From: Klebsormidium nitens
Taxonomy: Eukaryota; Streptophyta; Klebsormidiophyceae; Klebsormidiales; Klebsormidiaceae
Direction: 5' to 3'
Length of the DNA: 64,000 bases
NCBI GenBank assembly: GCA_000708835.1
Contig: DF237365.1
Span: 1-64,000 of the forward strand
The notes under the pieces: model-generated
Database searches by the model: none
What the model was told of the DNA's origin: nothing
Seen by the model: only the letters and a program-made list of their open reading frames with translations
Program-made: the position numbers and the translations under genes
Shown here: positions 54,289-64,000 of the stretch, piece after piece
How positions within the stretch are numbered: the first letter of the stretch is position 1
Layout of the letters: each line of letters begins with the position of its first letter

Positions 54289-55204
54289 GGGATAGCTTTG
54301 AAGACCTGTGCGGAAGGAAAGGTTTCTGGTCGAGTGCTTCCACTGGTCTGCTCGGTTTTCAACGAAGAACCTCAGTCCTGGCGGTCGCCAGGTTTCTGAG
54401 TGAATTGTCGATTGTCACATCATCTGCCGATCAGTGACCGTTACAGCGCCCTGCATTCATTGCGAGGGTCCATCAGCATGGCATAAGCCTGGCTGGACAA
54501 GTGGCTTGGGTCTGCTGCAGTTTGGCCGCTCTTGACAACCTGGCTGCCCTATCTTACATACTGTAGAGGTATCGAACGCATTGCACTAGCGGTCCTGCCA
54601 GCTTGAAAGATGCCACTGTTTGTGCATGTTGTCAACTTCAATATCCGGTGACAAACTCGCTCTTGACTACCTGCACCAATGCACATATGCAGGACGTATT
54701 ATGTCAGCCGCTGGGGAAAACATACACGCACAATCCAGTACGTAATCCAACATCTCCAGTTTTGGATATGTGCATCTGATTACAGAGTTGATTACTTCAG
54801 AGTTCTACGGTCGAATCATATCTTGTAAAGTTGGGTCGAAAAGTAACTAACTATCAATGCATGTGAGTCTGCTCGGCATGCTACCTCACATGGTGGCGCA
54901 TATCAATCGCGTGCATGGAAGCATGTCGGACTCAACCAAACGTGGTCACCTCCGACCAAGACGCCCGGCGCCGCCACACGCTTCTATGTATTTTGTATGT
55001 TGCTCATGCTAGCATGTGACTCGAGTCCCAGGGAAGTCATGCATCACATGTCACTTGCCTTGATCCATGATCGCTGTGCATGATCCGACGTTCGAAACTG
55101 ACACAGCTCGTCTATTGGCATGGCATGGCGCACTTTGGCCGCGTTGACGTGTCCTGCGATCAATCATTCAGTCATTTGAACAAATTACCATGGTGGGTAT
55201 CGGC
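54289..55204. other. GRP94 3' flank
   Basis: AT-richer spacer after the GRP94 stop codon, with 3' UTR expected in the first few hundred bases. No exon, RNA gene or repeat is supported up to the assembly gap. Confidence 0.4.
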
Positions 55205-55569
55205 NNNNNNNNNNNNNNNNNNNNNNNNNNNNNNNNNNNNNNNNNNNNNNNNNNNNNNNNNNNNNNNNNNNNNNNNNNNNNNNNNNNNNNNNNNNNNNNN
55301 NNNNNNNNNNNNNNNNNNNNNNNNNNNNNNNNNNNNNNNNNNNNNNNNNNNNNNNNNNNNNNNNNNNNNNNNNNNNNNNNNNNNNNNNNNNNNNNNNNNN
55401 NNNNNNNNNNNNNNNNNNNNNNNNNNNNNNNNNNNNNNNNNNNNNNNNNNNNNNNNNNNNNNNNNNNNNNNNNNNNNNNNNNNNNNNNNNNNNNNNNNNN
55501 NNNNNNNNNNNNNNNNNNNNNNNNNNNNNNNNNNNNNNNNNNNNNNNNNNNNNNNNNNNNNNNNNNNNN
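55205..55569. other. Assembly gap (365 Ns)
   Basis: A run of 365 undetermined bases. Open frames that appear to cross it are artefacts of reading N as any residue. It sits at the border of a repeat-rich region, so the true length may differ. Confidence 0.99.
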
Positions 55570-57774
55570 ATTACCTTGGACTACGGTAATTGACTTCATG
55601 TTCTTATCAACATGTAAGTTTGCATGAGGCTTGCAGGACTCGTGGCAGGCCACTGAGTAGTGGGGTGCATGCTGCGTCAAATGAAGGCAGGGTTCGGATT
55701 GAAAACAGTAGAGCGCAGCGGGCCAGAACCAATATGGCCAAACATGATAGTGGGCGCTTTATTCAATGTAAAAGGCGCGCGGAGGATGTACCGGTGTTGC
55801 AGCCTCCGCAATGGTTGGTACAAGTTTGGGTACAGTGATTTGGGTTGCCGTCTCGGCCGACAGCATGTACCACAGGTAGGTACCGTTAGGTAGGTACACC
55901 ATGTCTGTCGTATCTCTACCCCCCAGGGAGGGTCTGTCTCGCGGTGCGAAACCTAGCCCGGCAAAATCGACGGTCTGACCTTGGCTAGGTGACCCCGGGC
56001 TAGTTGAAGCCTGTATGATGACATGATGCCGTAGGCTCATAAGCAGTTTCGGTATGCCGGGGCCGGGGTCATTTAATTTATTGCGAATGCTATCTGTCCC
56101 AAGTATCTCTACCAACCCGCATGTAGCTTCAATTATCAAGTTAAAAACCGCTCTTTCAAGGCCCGGGCTCGGACCTCCGGCCATTCTTGCCAAACCGTTG
56201 CATCGTAGCGGGATCGTAGTCTGCTTTTATCCATAAATTCGGTTGCACGCTGAAATAGACGGGTGACAGGGGTGAATCTGGAGACTACCCTAGCAAGAAT
56301 ATTCTGAGTGTCCACACATGCAGGTCACAGATTCCAGACAACCGGACTTCTCGGCGGTACCCGGTACCGGTCGGCGGTGCTGCTGCCCTACAGTACGGTA
56401 ACTGAAACCTGGCCGCTCCTAACTCATGTGTCCCGAGTAGGTACCTTAATTCTAATACCGTATATTCTACAGTATTAGACTCCAAGATTGCAAGCATCGG
56501 ACCGTGGACGGTTCGTATATGGTACCTACTAGGTAGTACTCGGTGGCGCAAAACGGACAAAGCAGCCGAACTTTTCTTGGGAAAACGTTGCGGACGCTGG
56601 TTTGCTACTGATCGGACCTGGAACCGCCGGCAAGCAACCGGGGCCCTCTGAGACATTAGGGTTATGTTGGAAGCCTGTGACGGTTTGTTAGGGTCGTGCC
56701 ACCTTACTCTTACTGCACTACGATTAGGGTTTACACTAACGGCTTAGGCATATTCTTAGGTTTTTTGTGTTGGTGAGGTTCCCGGTAGTCTGAATCAGTG
56801 CCCAGTTAGTCAAACTGGACGGTGTCCGCGTGCCTCTTGCGTGGCCTACTAGGTACCGTACTCAGTGGATCCAGTAGAGCCTGGTTTCCGGCCGCCCTCC
56901 TTGGTCGGACTTCATGATCCATCATACGGTACCTACCTATACCGTAGATACCGGTACCGTGTTCAGTACGCATGGTACCTGTTCGCTTGTACAGTTAAAG
57001 GGTACCTATCTTGTACAGTGCTTACACGGTACCTTGCACATCCCGGTTCACCGGCCGGCACAAAGTCACTCCGCCGACAGAGCTTCTTACCTACCGGTAT
57101 TACTTCATTGCGGGATCCCCCTGCGTGCTCAAGCGTATCTAGGTACTTAAATTGCACAGCGTAGTACCAAGTAGTACCAAGTATAGTAGGTACCTCTAGA
57201 GTTATCTTCCTGTCCCTTGTCATGATTGACGATCACACTGTATGACACCAACAATGCTTTGCCTGTTTGGGTCCAGTCACGAGTGACTCCAGTCACCAGT
57301 GTCCAGGAGGTAGAGGTCTTTGGCGATCACCATTCCGCGCTGAAGAATACCTACCTATCTAGCTGTGGGCTCTAAAGGTGCCGTAGTCTGACACATCACG
57401 ACAAGAGCTGTATCCAGGCTCCGGCAGGGCGACAGACTCCAGAGTCGAAGTGAAACACCGCCTTCACTGCCGTTGACAGCCTGAGCATTACGCTATACCA
57501 GATTCGATTCCCGAATCAGCAACTACCTAGCCCGGCTCTGCACTGATTGAGATGAGTTCCGAAGTCTCCACAATGGCGACATCTTTGAGCACTCATGATC
57601 CACTTGGCATCTGCAGATGCACAGTACAGCCGACTGCTCAGAAATACAGTCGGAAGCCCCCACATTCTTGCCACTGCCAGATACATGAAACGGAGAACAA
57701 AAGCTTGCAGAAGCTTCTCGTGTTGATTACTTCCGAGATACCTTTCCAAAACGAGCTGCATCCCAATCCTTCTC
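55570..57774. repeat. Repeat-rich intergenic tract with dense GTACC/TAGGTACC motifs
   Basis: From about 55870 to 57200 the sequence is packed with short variants of GGTACC, TAGGTACC, ACCTACC and CCGGTACCG on both strands, many palindromic. A segment at about 56590-56790 shares GCAACCGGG(G)CCCTC, ACATTAGGGT and AGGTTTTT motifs with the centre of the inverted-repeat element at 18188-18952. No coding exon is supported; open frames of up to 144 codons are low complexity. The last few hundred bases must include the promoter of the PhoX-like gene. Confidence 0.55.
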
Positions 57775-60700
57775 ATGAGCGCCGCAGTCATGGCTTCTCA
57801 CACCCTCCCTATCGTCTGTGTGGTGGGACTGCTGCTTCTTTCGAGCTCAGCGGTCTCCGCTTTCCAGGGCTCAGAAGCCAACCCTGTGTTGGGACGTCGG
57901 TCTCTCCTTCAGTCGTGCCCAGCAAACCGGCCCAATCCGGTGAGTGAGAGATTGTCATGTGTTCATGTATGAGAACAATTGACTAGTGCTAGCAAAATCT
58001 AGAGTGTACACCAGGTCTAGCTCCGCTCATGAGTTGCCCAATGCATTCCTGGTTTCAAGTTTGATTGGGCTTATTGCTGGTGGTACAGTTCTCAGACCAC
58101 TTGGAAGGGTTTCCTGAAAGCTCTATTGAGCATAGACTTTGTTCAGTTGATTGCAGTTCTACTGCAAATGATGAATCTCCCAGTAATGGGGCATCAGGGG
58201 CTAAGTCAATCTGGTTTGAAGTTGCCAGTACAGCCCCTACTAGTGACTAGTGATACTATATGCTGCAAACTGCACAATGATGGAGATTAAGTGCAAACCG
58301 CTGCCAGATTTGACAGGATTGAGGGGTGCAAAGCAACGAAACAATTGAACTACCGGCAATTGGGCAGTGTTCATTAGTATATGCTCTTTCCATTGCTACG
58401 GCTTGCCTTGCTTCCACAATGGATGCATCTCGTGGTCAGAAATTCTGCTACAGCCATTCCCTCTTTTATGATCCACACCTCAAAAGCAGTGAACACCCAC
58501 TTGGCTTTTTTTCTGCCTAATCACAACATTGTGTCAAAAATGGTCTCCCTTGTGTGCTGTGTGCAGTGCTACAACAACGACGGCAGCAAGAGCACTTGCT
58601 GCCCCAGCCCCGGGGGTTGCAGCTCCACCCCTGGCCCGGAGCCCAGCTGCCAGAAGAGTGTGACCTTCGGAGGCATCGGAGCAGGCCCCTTCAGCACTTT
58701 CACTGCTGACAGCCAGGTCACCGTTAATGGACAGACCCTTCAGGTAGGACTCAAACATTATCTTGGAGTGCAGAGCTTTTCATTTAAGTTTCTGGCACCC
58801 CGTCAGGAGATGGTCAGAGGGACACCACAGCCCCTAAGTTGCAGCTTGTCTTTGGATTTCTACATCAGTGTTTCTCAAGATTCTGCAGCCTCCTCAAACA
58901 CAAGGAGCCTGGGCCCCATGTCAAGGACAACAACTCGGTGTGTTGATTGTGTGCTGTAAGCTTTTTCAGAATTGAGTGGACATTGACATGGCAATGGGAA
59001 CGGCATTAAACAAAGCTTGGACTGTAGTCCTGCGGAACCTCTGAACTTCAAGTTACTGCACTCACTCTCTCCAGTTTGAACCTTCTGAAGGGAGGTTCTC
59101 AGCTTCTTTACTGTGTTCCAGGAAACATTTTCCAATTGCTCAGTCATACCTTCTCTCAACTTGCAGTATCTGCCAATCGTGAGTGCCGTTATCGCCCTTG
59201 ACATTGACAATAGAAGCACCTATACCTCTTGAAGGGCTATCAGTCTACTGAATCGTTATCAACTCTTTCACCAACTTCAGCAGTTCGTCTGTGTGTCTGA
59301 GACACTGGCGGATTTCTTATCCAAGTCCGCTCAACCGACCTCTTTTCAAGTTCCATCTTCTCAGAGACCACTTACAAGGTGGTGCTGAGACAAAAGCAAG
59401 ACTATTCTTCCATCCTCTGTTTCTGCATCTCTCAACTACTTTTTCCTTGTCTGTAACAGCCTTATAAGGTCATGCTCGAGAGCAACAAGAACTATGGTGG
59501 CTACCAGTTCGCCCAAGTCCTCAACTTTGCCGGTGCGCCCATCGGAGGCAGCGGGGCCGCGGACAAGGTGGCGGCATTCGATAGAACCAGCCTGTTTGAG
59601 GAGTTTGGCAAGTACTGGGCAGTCACCCAGAATGAGCAGTAAGACTCCCTCCCATTCTGTCTCGCATGCTCTCTCGATTGCTCTTGGCATGAGTCGAGAA
59701 ACCTCATGCTGAGACTTCTTGCATACTTCTCAACTAATGCCGGGAGACAGTTGTCTCACATTCTTCCTACTGAGTGTTCAGATTCTCATCGAGCACCCAG
59801 AGGTGCTTACTGGCCGCCATATTGAGAAAAGAGATCATTGTCGGTTCCAAGTTTAGAGAAGACAAGCCGACTTGTTCCTCTCGGCTTCTGAACGGTAAAG
59901 TAAAACTCCTTTCCCATCCCACGTCCTAAATTCGTTTGCATACAGGTAGAAGCGAAAAGACGATTGCTCACCGGACACCGCTTATTGATCTGCAGGGTTG
60001 CCGGCTCAATGTACATCACCGAGCTGACCCAGAGCGCCGACGGCACGCTGACGCCCGTCAAGTCTCAGTTCGTGAAGCAGAACACCATCTTCGGCATGTG
60101 GTAAGTGTGACTCCCCGACAACCAGATATTGGTGTTTCCTTCCTGCTTCTTCAATCCCACAGACTTTCCATATTCAACCTGTTGTCGTTGGAAACCACTT
60201 TTGAACCCTTCGACCAAGGCAAAGACACTGCTCCGCCTCAGAGAGCGAAGGTCCGGAACTACTCTGGTTTCTTCGACCACCTGTTCATTGTTCATTGTTC
60301 ACCTGCTCATCGTCACCCTGTGCATTGTTCACCTGTGCATTAACCAGTTCGTGATTCGCCAAACCCGAAAACGCAGGCGCTTCGTAGATCACCAGTACAA
60401 CAAACTGAAGGGCTTCTCTCCCTTTTCCAGGCGCCCTTGCAGCGGCACTCTGACCCCCTGGAAGACCCACTTGGGCGGAGAGGAGAACACGCCCCAAACC
60501 CGCGGCTACCCGAACCTGGTGTGGGGCCAGAACCTGGCGGCGAGCTCCAAGCGCGGCAAGCCGTATGCGGACAGCGGCATCGCGGACCAGGCCAAGATCC
60601 ACGGACTGTCCGACCCCAAGGACGTGTCCCCCTACTGGTGCGTGCCCTTCCCAAGTGTGTGTTGTTGAACGGTGTGATGGCGAGAAGGGCAAGGCGAAGT

Positions 60701-63700
60701 AACAGTGACCCAATGTTATCATATCGAGCAGGAACGTTGGCAGAATGCAAATCCAAACGCGTCGGTTCTTGCGATGATAATCGAACGTGGGCTTATCGCG
60801 AATGTGTGGAGAAAACCTCTGATTGGGCACTGCGTTGGTCTGAGCTCGCTTTCGCCTTGATTCAACTCCTTTGTTTTGCAAGAAGAAGACCGGAAAGTCA
60901 TGTCTCGTGTGCCTCCGAATGTCCAGGTACGGCTGGGCGGTGGAGGTTGACGTGACCAACGCCGCGGGAGATTACACCGTCGCCAAGCGCTACGCTCTGG
61001 GCCGCTCTGGCAAGGAGATGCTCGTCGTCATGCCTGATCAGGTCAGAATAAACACGCGGAACAGATTGCCATGCACGCTGCGATCTTTCTTTCGTATCGC
61101 CAAACTCGAACATCTCGTGTAAGCTTTTCGAGTCGGCCCCATCGACTCTGCACATCTGCAACAAATCGCTCTGGCATCAGTTGGCCCCTAACTAGAGGCT
61201 CCAGTCTGAAGTTTCCCGTTACCCTCAAGAAGAATTTCTGAGGAGCATTGCTCTCAAATTTCAAAAATCGGCTAATCCTCTGTCGTTGTTTGTCTTGAGC
61301 GCTTCACATCCGCCGATTGCTGAGGTGCCGAGACCCGCGAATCCTTCACGGGCTGACGTCGGTTCCTATCATTCCCGTGTGCAGCAAACCGTGTACATCA
61401 GCGAGGACCAGAGCAGCAATGGCGCGCTCTACATGTTCAAGGCCACGGTCCCCGGGGACCTCCGCAAGGTAACACCTCCGCCCCGGCGGAAAGGCGAACG
61501 CTTTGACTTCTGTGTCTTCATCCAAGTCTTGTGCTTCTTCGTCTTATGTTCCTTGTCTCAAAAGTCGAATTTTTGCTTCCTCGTATCATGCGGGAAAGGA
61601 CGCTTGTGCTTAACTTCGAGGCGTTGTTCCTGTTTTATTCCTGCGCACGCTAGGTTCTCGGTGGCCCCTGTTTCTAGGGTGAAGCGCTCTCATCTTCGTC
61701 ACGAGTTTTTGCTCCTTCTTTTCAAAGCCGCACCCCTGTTCCTTTTTTCAATCGACCGTACTGTTGTAATTACTTCTGTGCTGCCCCCTCCCCTTTTCCT
61801 CCGCTAACGGAAGTCAGCCGCACTTCTCGGGAGCACTTGTAAAGGTACCGCGGTCTCCGGCTGTATTGCAGGGCAAGCTGTACGCCGCCAAGTGGACCCA
61901 GACGAGCGCCTCCAACGGCGGTTCCGCCCAAATCTCGTGGATTCCGCTCAACCCCGAGGGCGGTGACGTGGACGAGAGCCTCGTGCAGGCGGCGATCGCC
62001 GGCACTACCTTCAGTCAGACCAAGGCCAGGTTCGAGGTCAGTCGCGGCGCGGCAAACATCGTTTTTGAGACTTCGGCCCTTTTCTTTGCTGGTCGAGCTA
62101 CCACCGCTTGCTCAGTGAAGAAGCCGTGCTTCATTTTTGATAATCCAGGCGATGACCCACTTGTTGTGACGAAGTCTATTCTACTTGTTGACGGTTGAAA
62201 ATCAGTGGTGCTGGAGCGTCCTGTTTTGACATGTGATGTTGATCCGGAGAGCGATGCGAGCGACTCTGCTATGACTCGTCGGTTGCGTGAGCCGGCCCAG
62301 TCTCCGCTCTAAGACTCCACTTAAATCCAACACGGATAGGGCAGTTTGACGAGACTGCCTTTTCGTGCACTAGTTTCCCAGGGATAAACCTTCCAGTTAG
62401 TTTCAGCTTTAGAAGCGAAGCGTTCTGACTTCTTGCTCTTCTTTCCTTTGCTTCGATCAGTTCTTCTTGTCAGAACTTTCCCTCCGAAAGTACGAAGTTC
62501 AGTGAGCACATGACATGACGACAAGCCCCCGCACGCAAGCACGCCCTTTGAATTTCCAAGGTGGCTTTACGTTTGCAAGCCAATGATCCCTTAGGCTGAA
62601 TGGCCACGATTGACCCCCCGCTACGGCTATCTGTTCGCAGGACTTGTTCGACTACCAGGAGCCGACCTACCAAGCCGGCACCGGCACGCCCAACTCGCCC
62701 CCCGCCGGTTACGTGTCTGTCGTCGTTGAGGCTGACGGTATCCACGAGTGGCTGCGGGTAGGTAACGCTTGACCACTCTTACACCAGGGGTCAAGTCGGG
62801 AATAGAGGAAGCGAAATGTTTGTGATCATGTTTGTGGAGATCGGGTCTGGTCACTCGATGGGCGTCAGCCGGCGGCCGCCTCCGTCCATATGAGCTTTGG
62901 GTCCCGCAGGACGGACAAGTCAAACAAGGCAGTCCGGGTTCCCTTTCTTCACAAACGTAGGCAGTACTCCTGTGCCCCGCGCTTCCAAGTTCTTTGGGCC
63001 AGCTCGAAATGGAGCTGCTGAATCAAGCAATATTGAACGAGGTTCTTTTGTGGTTCCAGCATCGAAAGCCACAGCCTCCGTCCTGTTGATTCATTACGAG
63101 TACCCGTCAGTTTATACATCTAACTCTGCTTGCTCAAGGTTTCCAAAATTGCCCAATGGTGTCCGGTTGAAATGCGCTCGAAGTAGAAATAAAAGGTGAC
63201 TCGATGGGCCCCTGGCTTCTGCAGATTGTTTCAACCTGTTGCTTCCTTTCCCTGCCCCTTTCAGTTGAAGCCCGGCAAGGGCCCCCTCGCCTCCGTGCTC
63301 GAGTCGCGCCGCATGGCTGCCTACGTCGGTGCCACCACCGAGTTCTCCAAGTTCGAGGGCATGGCCTTCGACCCGCAGTCCAACTCGCTGTTCGTCGGCT
63401 GCACCACCGTCGACCGCAGCATGCTCGACAACCCCAACGTCCAGTTCTCCTACGATGCGGGTGCGCTCCCTACCTCGGTGTTGTTTGTGTGGTCCTTTTT
63501 GCACGCCGTGCTTTGCTTGATGGCTGTTGACTTGCCATGCCTTGTTGAGCACCTTGAGGCGGCTACCCACTCAGGCGTCCTCGATCCACTTTCGCACGGT
63601 ACTGCTTCATCAAAACGAGGAATATAAGCCTTCAGGAGGAGCTTCTTACTCTCGAGCGCCACGCCGAGGGCCACTTGTTATCTACTCCCTTTGCAGAAAT

Positions 63701-64000
63701 GAATTACTATGGGCCCGTTTGGTCTGCTGCTTTTTCTAAAGGGGCGGGCGCTCATCAGCCCATCAGCCCGTATGCGACTGAAAGGCATCAATGACGTTGA
63801 CAGCTTTGCAGTCGTCTGAGAAGCGTGCAGATTCGTCCAAGAAAGCGAACTCTAAGCGCGGATTCTTGCCGCTAGCTCGCTCACTCAAAACGCACTTTAC
63901 CCGCAGGCGGCCCGAACCACGTGCGCCTGGAGAAGATCCCCGGGGGCGTGGTGTACCGGCTGAACCTGCAGTACAACGGGCAGGTCGGGTCCAACTACGT
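57775..64000 (+). CDS. Secreted PhoX/DUF839-type phosphatase-like protein, 3' end outside window
   Basis: Exons: 57775-57939, 58567-58743, 59460-59638, 59996-60100, 60431-60637, 60927-61041, 61385-61468, 61872-62036, 62641-62757, 63265-63460, 63907 to beyond 64000. Phases close, giving about 500 residues so far. A signal peptide is evident (LPIVCVVGLLLLSSSAVSA), so the product should be secreted or vacuolar. A short Cys-rich, Pro-rich linker (about 50-80, SKSTCCPSPGGC) precedes the main domain. The domain resembles the PhoX alkaline phosphatase/DUF839 beta-propeller family: SGTLTPWKTHLGGEE (family TPWGTWLTCEE), SPYWYGWAVEVD, VYISEDQSSNGALYMFK, GKLYAAKW and MAFDPQSNSLFV. Family members cleave phosphate from organic esters using Ca2+ and Fe. 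Whether all metal ligands are kept cannot be judged without the missing end. Either ATG (57775 or 57790) could start it. Confidence 0.82.

Noticed and set aside
55080-55680. Open frames of 145-170 codons on both strands crossing the gap
   Set aside because: Almost all residues are X from the run of Ns; the real flanks are short and show no domain.
60285-60959. 224-codon minus-strand open frame
   Set aside because: It mirrors GC-rich PhoX exons 5 and 6; antisense frames of this kind are expected in GC-rich coding DNA.
63112-63570. 152-codon minus-strand open frame
   Set aside because: It is antisense to PhoX exon 10, with the composition of a shadow frame.

Overview
This window is nuclear DNA of a photosynthetic eukaryote. 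Its genes are split into 2 to 16 short exons by spliceosomal introns, mostly GT-AG. They encode plant-type proteins: a plastid-type GUN4, a reversibly glycosylated polypeptide (UDP-arabinopyranose mutase family), an organelle-type seryl-tRNA synthetase with the plant-like insert, an HDEL-tailed BiP and a KDEL-tailed GRP94. This set, together with GC-rich exons and compact spacing, fits a streptophyte (charophyte-grade) green alga such as Klebsormidium. The genus is my inference and I could not test it by search. I rebuilt gene structures by hand from splice signals. For eleven of the twelve genes the exon lengths and phases close exactly; the 5' end of the PRKCSH-like gene is unresolved and the last gene runs off the window.

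Layout: (1) 445-5719 (+), ESD4/ULP1-type SUMO protease. (2) 7070-11417 (-), organellar seryl-tRNA synthetase. (3) 13103-13845 (+), short PRKCSH/LDLa-type ER protein, 5' end missing. (4) 15331-17588 (-), GUN4. (5) 19411-21248 (+), ATP23-type metalloprotease. (6) 22269-25715 (-), SLC25 mitochondrial carrier. (7) 26432-30448 (-), agmatinase-family ureohydrolase. (8) 30931-33515 (+), HAD phosphatase. (9) 34925-39889 (+), RGP/UAM. (10) 41677-46141 (-), BiP. (11) 47051-54288 (+), GRP94. (12) 57775 to beyond 64000 (+), secreted PhoX/DUF839-type protein.

The most striking arrangement is the head-to-head pair BiP-GRP94, the two major ER lumenal chaperones. They share one 909-bp intergenic region that carries two TGACGTG unfolded-protein-response cores, one directly abutting a CCAAT box. 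This looks like a built-in co-regulation unit. Several other products serve organelles: plastid (GUN4), mitochondrion or plastid (SerRS) and mitochondrion (ATP23, the carrier, possibly the ureohydrolase).

The intergenic DNA holds non-coding structure: a ~765-bp element with ~130-bp inverted arms (18188-18952), a 379-bp foldback element with perfect 19-bp ends (14358-14736), a second region sharing motifs with the first element (56590-56790), a GTACC-rich tract (55870-57200) and a run of Ns (55205-55569).
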